Assembly: GCF_902459645.1 (NCBI RefSeq)
Contig: NZ_CABPSK010000003.1
Span: forward strand, 620,001-684,000
Source: Pandoraea pneumonica
GTDB lineage: Bacteria; Pseudomonadota; Gammaproteobacteria; Burkholderiales; Burkholderiaceae
Direction of reading: 5' to 3'
DNA: 64,000 nt
Each line of letters begins with the position of its first letter. Within the stretch, counting starts at the first letter, position 1. Under the pieces are notes generated by a model, which made no database searches, was not told where the DNA came from, and worked only from the letters and a program-made list of their open reading frames with translations. Of the stretch, positions 16,243 through 25,316 are shown one piece after another. The position numbers and the translations under genes are program-made.

Positions 16243-17877
16243 ATGCGCCTGAGTCTTCGTCATCATCGCGATGCTAACGCGGTGAGTTCCCCTCGCCCGT
16301 CGCGCTCTGCGCTGGAGAACGCAGACCCAATGCGCGATGCCATGGATTCGGCCGATTCCGCCGACACCACCGACCCGTTCGATCCCTACGCCGATCCCTT
16401 CACGCGCCCCGGCTTCGGCGCGCCGCTAGAGCGCGAGGCCGAGCCGCCGCCGCGCTCGCTGTTCGGTGAGATTCTCGATTGGATGCTCGCGCCGTTGCTG
16501 CTGCTCTGGCCGATGAGTATTGCCGTGACGTATCTCGTTGCGAAGTCGATTGCCAACGGCCCGTTCGACCGCGCACTGGAAACCAATACGTACGTCCTTG
16601 CCCAGCAGGTCCATGCCGATCGCGGACAAGTCACGCTCACGCTGCCCATGCCCGCACGCGATCTGCTGCGGGCCGACGCTACCGACAGCGTCTACTTTCA
16701 GGTGCTTGGCGCGAAGGGAGAACTGGTGGCCGGCACGGCCGAGTTGCCGCTGCCCCACGAAGACGATCGGCCGCAGCCGGGCGTGGTGCAATTTCGCGAC
16801 GAGACGCTCGGCGGCAACGACATTCGCGTGGCCTTCACTTACGTCGATCTTCCGCGCCTCGAACCGAAGGGCGGCATGGCGCTCGTACAGGTCGCCGAGA
16901 CACTCGATAAGCGCAGCCAACTGGCCAACGAAATCATCAAAGGCGTGATCCTGCCGCAGTTCGTGATTCTGCCGCTGGCCATCGTGCTCGTCTGGTTCGG
17001 GCTGTCGCGCGGGCTGGCCCCGCTGCATGCGCTGCAAGAGCACATTCGCGCGCGGCGTCCCGACGATCTCTCGCCGCTCGAAGCGCGGCAAGCGCCGCCG
17101 GAAATTGCCCCGCTCGTGAATTCGCTGAACGATCTGCTGGGACGGCTCGAACAGAATATGAAGCTCCAACAGCGCTTCATCGCCGACGCAGCGCATCAGT
17201 TGAAGACCCCGCTCGCGGGTTTGCGCATGCAGGCTGAACTCGCATTGCGGCAAACGTCGCCGGACGAGTTGCGCCGTTCGCTGTCGCAGATTGCCGTCAG
17301 CTCGGAGCAGGCCGCACGTCTCGTCAATCAGTTGCTCGCGCTGGCACGCGCCGAGAACAGCGCGAACGACGCCGCGGCGTTCACCCCCGTCAATCTCAGC
17401 GTGCTCGCGCGCAACGCGATGCAAGACTGGTTTCAGGCAGCGTTCGCCAAGCGCATCGATCTGGGCTTCGAGGAGCCGCCGTTCCCTGTGCATCTGTCGG
17501 GTCAGCCGGTGATGCTGCGCGAGTTGCTCAACAATCTGATCGACAACGCGATTCGCTACACACCCGCCGGGGGCAAGGTCACGGTGCGCTTGCGTCATGA
17601 AGCCTCCGACGGCTTCGTGCATCTGGAAGTCGAAGACACTGGGCCGGGCATTCCGGCGGCGGAGCGTCCGCGAGTGTTCGAGCGTTTTTATCGCATTCTC
17701 GGCAGCGACAGCGACGGTAGCGGACTGGGGTTGGCGATCGTGCGCGAGATCGTGCAAATCCATCGTGGCGACGTGAGCGTGCTCGACCATGTCGACGCGC
17801 AGCATCCCGAAGCAACGGGCACGTTGATACGCGTCACCCTGCCGCTTGGCGACCCTATCGAAAACCCGCATGCGTAG
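16243..17877 (+). CDS. sensor histidine kinase (TctE-like)
   Basis: A 544-aa inner-membrane kinase. A disordered acidic N-terminus (~75 residues) precedes TM1 (about 82-102), a periplasmic 2CSK_N-type domain and TM2 (about 230-250). The phosphoacceptor His318 lies in AAHQLKTPLAGL, followed by the N box (NNLIDNAIRYT), D/F box (VEDTGPGIP) and G box (GSGLGLAIV). The architecture is that of TctE, which senses tricarboxylates. GAGG precedes ATG 16243. It is transcribed with the response regulator. The ~50-residue acidic Asp/Ser/Pro N-terminal extension is unusual, and an internal start such as Met30 is possible. Confidence 0.93.
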   Translation: MRLSLRHHRDANAVSSPRPSRSALENADPMRDAMDSADSADTTDPFDPYADPFTRPGFGAPLEREAEPPPRSLFGEILDWMLAPLLLLWPMSIAVTYLVAKSIANGPFDRALETNTYVLAQQVHADRGQVTLTLPMPARDLLRADATDSVYFQVLGAKGELVAGTAELPLPHEDDRPQPGVVQFRDETLGGNDIRVAFTYVDLPRLEPKGGMALVQVAETLDKRSQLANEIIKGVILPQFVILPLAIVLVWFGLSRGLAPLHALQEHIRARRPDDLSPLEARQAPPEIAPLVNSLNDLLGRLEQNMKLQQRFIADAAHQLKTPLAGLRMQAELALRQTSPDELRRSLSQIAVSSEQAARLVNQLLALARAENSANDAAAFTPVNLSVLARNAMQDWFQAAFAKRIDLGFEEPPFPVHLSGQPVMLRELLNNLIDNAIRYTPAGGKVTVRLRHEASDGFVHLEVEDTGPGIPAAERPRVFERFYRILGSDSDGSGLGLAIVREIVQIHRGDVSVLDHVDAQHPEATGTLIRVTLPLGDPIENPHA

Positions 17878-17947
17878 CGAAAAGGCGTCGAAAACCGTCA
17901 ATTTCGGGGCAAAGACGAGGGTAAGTCCCTAGCGGCGTAAGCTTCGA

Positions 17948-17963
17948 GTCAGTTTGGCGTCAG
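17948..17963. promoter_or_regulatory. candidate OmpR-family binding site (direct repeat)
   Basis: GTCAG at 17948-17952 and again at 17959-17963, 11 bp start to start. This is the usual half-site spacing for OmpR-family dimers. It lies about 90 bp upstream of the MHS transporter and just after the kinase gene. The site is inferred, not recognised from a published consensus. Confidence 0.35.
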
Positions 17964-18048
17964 ACGGCGGTAAGGTTGTCCTCCAATAATCAGTTGCAAC
18001 GGCCCGGGTACGTCCCAGGGGCGTGCTTACATTACAGGAGACAACCGC

Positions 18049-19707
18049 ATGGCTACTGCAACGACAGCCACTACGCATGCGCCGATGACCAAAGAAGAAC
18101 GCAAAGTCATCTTCGCGTCGTCGCTGGGCACGGTGTTCGAGTGGTACGACTTTTATCTGGCCGGTTCGTTGGCCGCTTTCATCAGCAGACACTTCTTCTC
18201 GGGCATCAACCCGACCGCCGCTTTCATCTTTACGCTGCTGTCGTTTGCTGCTGGCTTCGCGGTGCGTCCGTTCGGCGCGATCGTGTTCGGCCGCATCGGC
18301 GACTTGGTCGGCCGTAAGTACACGTTCCTCGTCACCATCACGTTGATGGGTCTGTCCACGCTCGTCGTCGGTCTGTTGCCGGGCTACGCGTCGTGGGGCA
18401 TTGCCGCACCGGTGATCTTCATCGCCATGCGCTTGCTGCAAGGTCTCGCACTCGGCGGCGAATACGGTGGTGCCGCCACGTACGTGGCCGAGCACGCACC
18501 GCACGGTCGTCGCGGCTTCTACACGTCGTGGATTCAGACGACGGCCACGCTGGGCCTGTTCCTCTCGCTGCTGGTGATTCTCGGCACGCGTATGGTGATG
18601 GGCGAAGAAGCGTTCGGTGAATGGGGCTGGCGCATTCCGTTCGTGCTCTCGATCGTGCTGCTGCTGGTTTCGCTGTGGATTCGTCTGCAACTGAGCGAAT
18701 CGCCGGCATTCCAGCGCATGAAGGCTGAGGGCAAGGGCTCGAAGGCACCGCTCAAGGAATCGTTCGGCGAGTGGAAGAACCTGAAGATCGTGATTCTGGC
18801 GCTGGTCGGTTTGACCGCTGGTCAGGCAGTCGTGTGGTACACGGGCCAGTTCTATTCGCTGTTCTTCATGACACAGGTGCTCAAGGTCGACGGCAACACT
18901 GCCAACATCATGGTGGCGTTGGGTCTGTTGATCGGCAGCCCGTTCTTCGTGTTCTTCGGTGCGTTGTCGGACAAGATTGGCCGCAAGCCGATCATCATGG
19001 CCGGCTGCCTGTTGGCTGCGCTGCTGTACTTCCCGATCTTCAAGGCGCTCACGCACTACGCCAACCCGGCACTGGAAGCGGCTACGGCACGCTCGCCGAT
19101 TACGGTGATTGCCGATCCGAACGAGTGTTCGTTCCAGTTCAACCCGGTGGGCACGTCGAAGTTCACGAGCTCGTGCGATATCGCGAAGAGCTATCTGTCG
19201 CGCGCAGGTTTGAACTATGAGAACCAAGCGGCACCGGCGGGCACGATGGCGACGGTGAAGATTGGCGACAAGGTGATCCAGTCGGTGGACGGCAAGGCAG
19301 CGGACGCGAAGGACAAGACCAAGGCGTTCGAGACCGACATGTCGGCCACGCTCAAGGCTGACGGCTATCCGCCGAAGGCCGATCCGGCGCAGATGAACAA
19401 ACCGATGGTGGTGATTCTGCTGGCGATTCTGGTGATCTTCGTGACGATGGTGTACGGCCCGATTGCAGCGATGCTGGTGGAGATGTTCCCGACGCGCATT
19501 CGCTACACGTCGATGTCGCTGCCGTATCACATCGGTAACGGCTGGTTCGGCGGCTTCTTGCCGGCCACCGCGTTCGCGATCGTGGCAGCCAAGGGCGATA
19601 TCTACTCGGGGCTGTGGTATCCGATTGTGATCGCGTTGATTACCTTCGTGATCGGTATGCTCTTCATCAAGGAAACCAAGGACGTCGATATCTACGCCAA
19701 CGACTAA
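18049..19707 (+). CDS. MHS-family metabolite:H+ symporter (MFS)
   Basis: A 552-aa inner-membrane transporter of the metabolite:H+ symporter family (relatives ShiA, ProP, KgtP, CitH). Typical signatures are the start FASSLGTVFEWYDFYLAG, RPFGAIVFGRIGDLVGRKYTF, GLALGGEYGGAATYVAEHAP, and GALSDKIGRKPIIMAGC in the second half. About 100 residues (roughly 345-455) are inserted before TM9-10 as a hydrophilic loop with two cysteines (NECSFQF, SSCDIAK), longer than in E. coli relatives. A good AGGAG precedes ATG 18049. The neighbouring TctDE-like pair suggests an organic-acid substrate under two-component control, an inference from location. Confidence 0.92.
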   Translation: MATATTATTHAPMTKEERKVIFASSLGTVFEWYDFYLAGSLAAFISRHFFSGINPTAAFIFTLLSFAAGFAVRPFGAIVFGRIGDLVGRKYTFLVTITLMGLSTLVVGLLPGYASWGIAAPVIFIAMRLLQGLALGGEYGGAATYVAEHAPHGRRGFYTSWIQTTATLGLFLSLLVILGTRMVMGEEAFGEWGWRIPFVLSIVLLLVSLWIRLQLSESPAFQRMKAEGKGSKAPLKESFGEWKNLKIVILALVGLTAGQAVVWYTGQFYSLFFMTQVLKVDGNTANIMVALGLLIGSPFFVFFGALSDKIGRKPIIMAGCLLAALLYFPIFKALTHYANPALEAATARSPITVIADPNECSFQFNPVGTSKFTSSCDIAKSYLSRAGLNYENQAAPAGTMATVKIGDKVIQSVDGKAADAKDKTKAFETDMSATLKADGYPPKADPAQMNKPMVVILLAILVIFVTMVYGPIAAMLVEMFPTRIRYTSMSLPYHIGNGWFGGFLPATAFAIVAAKGDIYSGLWYPIVIALITFVIGMLFIKETKDVDIYAND

Positions 19708-19740
19708 GGGTGTGACCGACCAGACTGGTTGAATGGATCG

Positions 19741-19777
19741 ACAACGCCGGTGCCTTCGGGTACCGGCGTTGTCTTTT
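19741..19777 (+). terminator. intrinsic terminator of the transporter gene
   Basis: 11-bp stem ACAACGCCGGT / ACCGGCGTTGT topped by CC-TTCG-GG (a UUCG tetraloop) and followed by CTTTTTG. Confidence 0.93.
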
Positions 19778-19870
19778 TGTGCGACGGGTTCTGGTGGCGT
19801 GCGCGGGCGGCGGTTCGATGGGTGGTGTTACGAGGCAGGCGAACTATTTTCATCTTCTCGTAAAAACCTG

Positions 19871-19899
19871 TTGACAGCGCATGATGGGGTTCATATAAT
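19871..19899 (+). promoter_or_regulatory. consensus sigma70 promoter of tRNA-Met
   Basis: TTGACA at 19871-19876 and TATAAT at 19894-19899 with a 17-bp spacer, both hexamers perfect. The predicted start is only a few bases before the tRNA at 19910. Confidence 0.92.
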
Positions 19900-19909
19900 C
19901 TTTTTCTAC

Positions 19910-19986
<77 letters not shown>

Positions 19987-19991
19987 GATGT

Positions 19992-20027
19992 AAAAAGCCG
20001 CTGTTCCGAAAGGATCAGCGGCTTTTT
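19992..20027 (+). terminator. intrinsic terminator of tRNA-Met
   Basis: Perfect 12-bp stem AAAAAGCCGCTG / CAGCGGCTTTTT followed by CTTT. It starts 6 nt after the CCA end. It could also act on the opposite strand for the zinc-finger gene. Confidence 0.92.
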
Positions 20028-20049
20028 CTTTATCTACGCCTTTGCACCA

Positions 20050-20412
20050 TCAATCAAAGTCAAACATCTCGAACAGCGACCTCTTCTTGCGTGGCTGATC
20101 GTAGTGGCGGCGGCGGTCGTCGTGGCCGTAGTGGGTATCGCGGCGGTGATCGCCGTTGTGGCCGAAGCCGTGTCCTTGGCTCTCCTTCCGATATTCCCGC
20201 TCGATGTGCTGGTCTCGTTCGTCGCGAACATTGCGCTCGCCACCGCGTGTCAGATGCGCCGGCATCGTGGCGCTCCCGTCCGTGCGCTCGATCAGCTTGT
20301 CCAACTCGCCCCGATCCAGCCACACGCCGCGGCAGCCCGGGCAGTAATCGATCTCCACCCCCTGACGCTCCGTCATCAACAAATCCCGGGTACTGCACAC
20401 AGGACATTTCAT
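20050..20412 (-). CDS. zf-TFIIB domain protein
   Basis: A 120-aa protein. The N-terminal zinc ribbon, CPVCSTRDLL then DYCPGCRGVWLDRGELDKLI, belongs to the TFIIB-type zinc-finger family common in proteobacteria and of unknown function. The C-terminal ~70 residues are highly charged and rich in His, Arg and Asp (repeated HxH, DDRRRHYD), ending in KKRSLFEMFDFD. Such ends are typical of the family. It stands as a single gene; the tRNA terminator on its 3' side may end it. The function is not known. Confidence 0.88.
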   Translation of the reverse strand: MKCPVCSTRDLLMTERQGVEIDYCPGCRGVWLDRGELDKLIERTDGSATMPAHLTRGGERNVRDERDQHIEREYRKESQGHGFGHNGDHRRDTHYGHDDRRRHYDQPRKKRSLFEMFDFD

Positions 20413-20539
20413 CGTTTCGCTCCGTCACGTAAAAGACAACGTCCTCAATGTATCGGTCGGCAGCGCCACGAAAAACCTGCATTTCCATTCACCTAACTTC
20501 GTAAAAACCGAACTCAACCCACGCACCGCCCCAACGAAA

Positions 20540-20569
20540 AAGCGGTGCCGATTTTCACCGGCACCGCTT
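20540..20569. terminator. intrinsic terminator downstream of the second TerC gene
   Basis: AAGCGGTGCC (20540-20549) pairs with GGCACCGCTT (20560-20569). The minus-strand continuation is TTTTCG. It ends the TerC transcript 30 bp after its stop. Confidence 0.8.
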
Positions 20570-20598
20570 CGTTCAGCCTTGATTCAACGCGTCGGCGA

Positions 20599-21378
20599 TT
20601 AATTCACCACGCGCGCCTTCTCCGTTTTACGCCGCGCCTTGGCACGACGCGTCAGCATGTTCAGGCCTTCGACGAATGCCGAGAATGCCATCGCCGCGTA
20701 GATATAACCCTTCGGCACGTGCGATCCCATCCCCTCGGCAATCAGCGTCATACCAATCACCAGCAAGAAGCCCAGCGCCAGCATGACCACCGTCGGGTTT
20801 GCCGCGATGAAGCGCGAGAGCGGACCCGCCATGAACAACATCGCCGTCACCGCTGCAATCACCGCAATAAACATGATCGGGATGTGCTCCGTCATGCCCA
20901 CCGCCGTCACGATACTGTCGATCGAGAACACCAGATCCAACACCAGAATCTGCATGACCGCCGCGCGCGCCGTGATCGTCGCCACCGTGCCAGCCGCCGA
21001 TCCCTCCTCAGCGTGCGGCTCGTCGTCGGTCGCCGACGCCACGTGGTGATGCATCTCCTTCGTCGCCTTCCACACCAGGAAGAGACCACCTGAGATCAAA
21101 ATCAGATCGCGCCACGAGTACCCATGACCGAACAACTCGAACAGCGGCATGGTCAACTTAGCGATCCAGGCCACTGTGCCCAGTAACGCCAAACGCATGA
21201 TCAACGCCAACGCGATACCCATGCGCTGCGTACGCGCACGCATCGACAACGGCAACTTGTTGGTCAGAATCGAAATGAAGATCAGGTTGTCGATGCCAAG
21301 CACGACTTCCATCACCACCAGCGTGACAAGCGCCGCCCATACCGCCGGGTCGGCCGCCAAAGAAAGCAGATAGTCCAT
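20599..21378 (-). CDS. TerC-family integral membrane protein (YgdQ/YoaE type)
   Basis: A 259-aa polytopic membrane protein. The two TerC motifs [15 protein letters not shown] and [15 protein letters not shown] are present, each with an acidic residue in the membrane. The loop between the halves is charged and His-rich ([19 protein letters not shown]), compatible with metal binding. A basic C-terminal tail ends the protein. It belongs to a different subgroup from the TerC at 9.7 kb. It is divergent from the LysR regulator across 180 bp and could be its target. Metal (Mn) export is inferred from family. Confidence 0.9.
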   Translation of the reverse strand: MDYLLSLAADPAVWAALVTLVVMEVVLGIDNLIFISILTNKLPLSMRARTQRMGIALALIMRLALLGTVAWIAKLTMPLFELFGHGYSWRDLILISGGLFLVWKATKEMHHHVASATDDEPHAEEGSAAGTVATITARAAVMQILVLDLVFSIDSIVTAVGMTEHIPIMFIAVIAAVTAMLFMAGPLSRFIAANPTVVMLALGFLLVIGMTLIAEGMGSHVPKGYIYAAMAFSAFVEGLNMLTRRAKARRKTEKARVVN

Positions 21379-21558
21379 AGGTGCGCCAGAGTTTCCGTAG
21401 AGTTATCGAAATCGCGCCCGCCAACAGCGCCAATCTCGTTTGTTGTCCCGCCAACAACGCATTCCGCGGGTTCAGGACAGCATCATCGTCGAACTCATGC
21501 TTCGCAAAAACCAGTTATATACTTCACCAAAGTTCGGTTTTTTCGAAGTTACCTCATT

Positions 21559-22578
21559 ATGTTGAACTACCGTCATCTTTACTATTTCTGGGTCGTCGTC
21601 AAGGAGGGCGGCTTCGCACGCGCGGCGGAGCGTCTCGACATGGCCGTGCAGACGATTAGCGCACAAGTTCGCGAACTGGAAAAGTCACTGGGGCACCAGT
21701 TGCTCAAGCCCATGGGGCGCGGCGTCACGATGACCGAGCCCGGGCAGGCGGCCTTCCGGCGCGCCGAAGAGATCTTCCGGCTTGGACAATCTATTCCCGA
21801 TGAAGTCCGCGAAGCCGCCAGCGGCCGGGTCGCGCGCCTGGCGGTCGGCCTCTCGGACGGTATCTCGAAGCTGGCCGCCCACGCGCTGCTGGCGCCGGTG
21901 CTCGGCACGCCGTCACTGCGCCTCGTCTGCCACGAAGGCGAGCACGAACAACTGCTGGCCGAACTCGCCCTGCATAAACTCGATCTGGTGCTCGCCAGTC
22001 AGCCTGCCCCCTACAACCCCACGCTGCGACTCGCGAGCGAGCGCCTGATCGAGTCGCCGGTCGACTGGTATGGCCCGGCGTCGCTCGTGCGCAATGCCTC
22101 ACGCGACCACTTCCCGCATTGTCTGACCGAACTCCCGGTGCTGATGCCGACCGGCCACTCGGCACTGCGGGCACGGCTCGATCAATGGTTCGAAGCCGAG
22201 GGCATCCGGCCGAATATCGTCGGGGAATTTGAAGACAGCGCCCTGATGGCCGTCTTCGCCACGCGCGGCATGGGCGTCTTTCCCTTGAGCGAAGCCGGTG
22301 CCGGTGACGTTTCGGTGCTACGTGGCCTGCGCTGGCTCGGACGCCCGCACGGCGTGCACGAAGACATTCACGCCATCCGCTCGCGGCGCGGTGAAGGGCA
22401 TCCGCTCGTGCACCAGATCATGGCGCAAGCCGGCACGCTCGCGGCGACGCCATCGGAGTCTGATATAACGGCGGGTAACACGCCTGCGGCGTCCGCCGAG
22501 CCTGCCGGATCATCGGCGTCGGCCTCTGCCTCAGCGTCAGCGCCCGCACTTTCGAGGAAACCTCATGTCAAGCCGTAG
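21559..22578 (+). CDS. LysR-family regulator, NhaR-like
   Basis: A 339-aa transcriptional regulator. The N-terminal winged helix MLNYRHLYYFWVVVKEGGFARAAERL with VQTISAQVRELEKSLG is typical of the NhaR branch, whose members respond to Na+. The effector domain is recognisable up to about residue 295. The last ~45 residues are a low-complexity Ala/Ser/Pro tail encoded by near-repetitive sequence (22490-22560) that is not part of the LysR fold. Its 3' end overlaps the start of the following AI-2E-family gene by 14 nt, so the two are coupled. The opposite neighbour is a TerC gene. Confidence 0.9.
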   Translation: MLNYRHLYYFWVVVKEGGFARAAERLDMAVQTISAQVRELEKSLGHQLLKPMGRGVTMTEPGQAAFRRAEEIFRLGQSIPDEVREAASGRVARLAVGLSDGISKLAAHALLAPVLGTPSLRLVCHEGEHEQLLAELALHKLDLVLASQPAPYNPTLRLASERLIESPVDWYGPASLVRNASRDHFPHCLTELPVLMPTGHSALRARLDQWFEAEGIRPNIVGEFEDSALMAVFATRGMGVFPLSEAGAGDVSVLRGLRWLGRPHGVHEDIHAIRSRRGEGHPLVHQIMAQAGTLAATPSESDITAGNTPAASAEPAGSSASASASASAPALSRKPHVKP

Positions 22579-23638
22579 CGATCAGCGCAAGTTCTTCCAT
22601 CTCCTGCTGTTCGCCGTCACCATCGCCTTCGTGTGGATTCTGTTCCCGCTCTTTGGGGCGGTGTTCTGGGGAACGATTCTGGCCGTGATCTTCCAGCCGG
22701 TGCAGCGGCGGTTCGAGCGTCGTATGCGCGGCCGCAAGAATCTGGCGGCCTTCGCCACGCTAACGCTCATCTTGCTCATCGTGATTCTGCCGCTCACGCT
22801 CATCGTCGGCATGCTCACGCAGGAGGTCGGCACGGCCCTCGTGCGCTTTCGCACCGACCTGCCCCAACTGACGGTTTCTTTCCAAGGCCTGCTCGACCGG
22901 CTGCCCGGCAGCGTGCACCGGATCATGGATCTGGCAGGCGTGCAGGACATCACCGCCATTCAACAGAAAGTCGGCGACGGTGCCGCGCAAATCGGCCGTT
23001 TCGTCGCTGTCTATCTACTCAGCATCGGCCAAAACACGGCGCAGTTGCTGGTGAGCTTCGGTGTGATGCTCTACTTGCTGTTCTTCCTGCTGCGTGACGG
23101 CATCGTGCTGGGTGTGATCATCCGCCGGGCGATTCCGCTCGACGAACGTCACAAGACGCAGTTGCTCAAGCAATTCACCACGGTCGTGCGCGCGACGGTC
23201 AAAGGCAATATCGCCGTCGCCGTGGCACAGGGTGCGCTCGGCGGTTTCATCTTCGCGGTATTGGGTATTCAGGGGTATGTGCTGGCCGCCGTCGTGATGG
23301 CGTTTCTGTCACTGCTGCCAGCCGTCGGCGCGGCCTTCGTCTGGGTGCCCGTCGGCGTCTGGCTGTTCCTCTCGGGCGATATCTGGCGCGGCGTGATCCT
23401 GTTCGCCTTCTGCGGCACCATCGTCAGTCTGGTCGACAACGTGCTGCGCCCGATTCTCGTGGGCAAAGACACCAAGCTGCCCGACTGGGTGGTGCTGATC
23501 TCCACCCTCGGCGGCATGTCGCTCATCGGCCTGACCGGCTTCGTGATCGGTCCGCTCATCGCCGCCCTCTTCATCGCGTGCTGGAATATCTACACCCGCA
23601 TGCGCGACGAAGAGGTCGATCAGAGCGATCTTGGCTAA
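22565..23638 (+). CDS. AI-2E family transporter (PerM/UPF0118)
   Basis: A 357-aa inner-membrane protein with about eight hydrophobic segments in the PerM pattern: two near the N-terminus (residues 10-50), one at ~65-85, a long extracytoplasmic/amphipathic region, and a C-terminal cluster containing GALGGFIFAVLGIQGYVLAAVVMAFLSLLPAVGA and the conserved DNVLRPILVGK. Members export AI-2-like signals or act in Na+/H+ exchange, so substrate is uncertain. The NhaR-like regulator overlapping its start favours an ion-related role, which is an inference. Confidence 0.9.
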   Translation: MSSRSDQRKFFHLLLFAVTIAFVWILFPLFGAVFWGTILAVIFQPVQRRFERRMRGRKNLAAFATLTLILLIVILPLTLIVGMLTQEVGTALVRFRTDLPQLTVSFQGLLDRLPGSVHRIMDLAGVQDITAIQQKVGDGAAQIGRFVAVYLLSIGQNTAQLLVSFGVMLYLLFFLLRDGIVLGVIIRRAIPLDERHKTQLLKQFTTVVRATVKGNIAVAVAQGALGGFIFAVLGIQGYVLAAVVMAFLSLLPAVGAAFVWVPVGVWLFLSGDIWRGVILFAFCGTIVSLVDNVLRPILVGKDTKLPDWVVLISTLGGMSLIGLTGFVIGPLIAALFIACWNIYTRMRDEEVDQSDLG

Positions 23639-23741
23639 GTTTGCGGCCAAGTGCGCGATCGAATGATCGGCTAACCGCGTAACTCACAACACCTGAGCGC
23701 TGCCCACGCGGCGCTCAGGCGCTCAGGCGCTTCCAGCCCGT

Positions 23742-25316
23742 TCAGGCCACGCGGGCGTTGGCCGTCGAGGCGACGATGGTCTCGAGATCGGCACCCACTT
23801 GTGCCATCACCGCGTCCCAATCGCCGCGCTGCGGCTGGCGATACAGCGACGCCGACGGATACCAGTCGCTGTCGCGGCGCGTGACCTGCCAGCGCCAGTC
23901 CGGCGTGTGGCCCAGCAGCACCCACACAGGTTTGCCCAACGCCCCGGCCAAATGGGCCACTGCGGTGTCGGCCGTAATCACCACATCCATCTGCGCGATG
24001 ACCGCCGCCGTCTCGGCAAAATCGCTGAGCTTCGCGCCGATATCCATCACATTGGCATGCTCGGCCAATTGCGCGCGCTCCTCGTCGGTGGCATCCACCT
24101 GCAACGCATAGAACTTCGCGCCCGTCGCGAACAGCGGCTTCCAGTGATCGAGTTCGATATCGCGATTCGGCGGGAACGGCCGCGCGCGCCATGCAAAGCC
24201 CACGCGGACTTGGCCTTCCGGCTTGGCCCCCAACATCGAGCGCCAGATCATCTCGCGCGACGCACTCGATCGCACATAAGGCATGTGCGCCGCCGCCACG
24301 TCGCCGCCAAGGCCCAGCAAATGCGGCAGGCTGAGCAACGGCATCTGCCAGTCGAAAGACGGCACCGGCATGTGTTCGCCCAACACGGTCACGCCACGGG
24401 CGAAACCGCCCAGTAGCGTCACGAGCGGCGCCTGCACGTAGAGCATCACCTGCGCGCCCAACGCCACCAGGCGCGGCACGAATCGCACGAACTGGAGCGT
24501 ATCGCCCAAGCCCGGCTCGCTATAGACGACGACCTTCTTGCCCGCGAGCGGTGCTTTGCCATCCCACAAGCGGTCGGCAAAACGCCGCGGCTGCGTTTCA
24601 TCGACCCAACGCCACTCGTAATCGGCCCACCCGTGCGCGAAATCGCCTAGCAGCAAATTCGTCTGCGCCCGGTTGGTACGGGCGCCCGCGTGTTCCGGCG
24701 CGAGCCGCACCGCTTGGGTGAAACACTGCAAGGCATCTTGAAACGCATGACGCTCGCGCAGCGCAACGCCGAGATTGACCAGCGGGTCGGGCTGCTGCGG
24801 GGCGATGGTGTTGGCGAGCCGGTAAGCGTCGATTTCTTCGTCGTACCGGCCCAGCGCGCCCAGCGCGCGACCACGATTGAAGTGGGCCTGCCACAGCGCA
24901 GGCGCCTTGGCGGCGGTGCGCTCGAACCACGTCAGCGCACGGGCGTTATCGCCCGCCTGCGCCCACGTGAGTCCAACCGTATGGGTCGAGCCGATGGCGT
25001 CCGGCGATTGCTGCACGGCCGATTCGAACAGCGCATCGGCACGCATGGGCCGGCCTGCCTGCAAGCTGGCCATCGCGGCATCGAAACTCACCTGCGCGCC
25101 GGCTTGCGGCACCAACGCCAGCATTCGGTCGAACGCGTCGGCGGCCGAGTCGAACGCCTGCATGCGCAGTGAGACGTAGGCCAAACCTTCCAGACCGGGC
25201 AGAAACTCGGGTGCCTGCTTGAGCAGTTGGCGCAGTTCGGCCATCGCTTCGGCCAGCCGTCCGGCGGCACTCAGTTGTCGTGCGCGCTCGCAACGCGCAT
25301 CCATTGGCGTCGTCAT
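23742..25316 (-). CDS. TPR protein with glycosyltransferase-9-like C-terminal domain
   Basis: A 524-aa cytoplasmic protein. About five tetratricopeptide repeats fill residues 1-245 (for example FNRGRALGALGRYDEEIDAYRLANTI and LVNLGVALRERHAFQDALQCFTQAV). The C-terminal half has the heptosyltransferase-like GT-B pattern: VVYSEPGLGDTLQFVRFVP, then DVVITADTAVAHLAGALGKPVWVLLG and DWRWQVTRRDSDWYPS. Such proteins occur in flagellar and surface-glycan loci, but the acceptor is unknown and no glycan cluster is adjacent. AAGGA precedes ATG 25316. A run of eight C (minus strand) lies a short distance upstream of that site. Confidence 0.85.
   Translation of the reverse strand: MTTPMDARCERARQLSAAGRLAEAMAELRQLLKQAPEFLPGLEGLAYVSLRMQAFDSAADAFDRMLALVPQAGAQVSFDAAMASLQAGRPMRADALFESAVQQSPDAIGSTHTVGLTWAQAGDNARALTWFERTAAKAPALWQAHFNRGRALGALGRYDEEIDAYRLANTIAPQQPDPLVNLGVALRERHAFQDALQCFTQAVRLAPEHAGARTNRAQTNLLLGDFAHGWADYEWRWVDETQPRRFADRLWDGKAPLAGKKVVVYSEPGLGDTLQFVRFVPRLVALGAQVMLYVQAPLVTLLGGFARGVTVLGEHMPVPSFDWQMPLLSLPHLLGLGGDVAAAHMPYVRSSASREMIWRSMLGAKPEGQVRVGFAWRARPFPPNRDIELDHWKPLFATGAKFYALQVDATDEERAQLAEHANVMDIGAKLSDFAETAAVIAQMDVVITADTAVAHLAGALGKPVWVLLGHTPDWRWQVTRRDSDWYPSASLYRQPQRGDWDAVMAQVGADLETIVASTANARVA

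Noticed and set aside
17929-19530. 533-aa minus frame across the MHS transporter
   Set aside because: Composition dominated by Arg/His/Gln; it mirrors the third-position GC bias of the transporter and has no motif.
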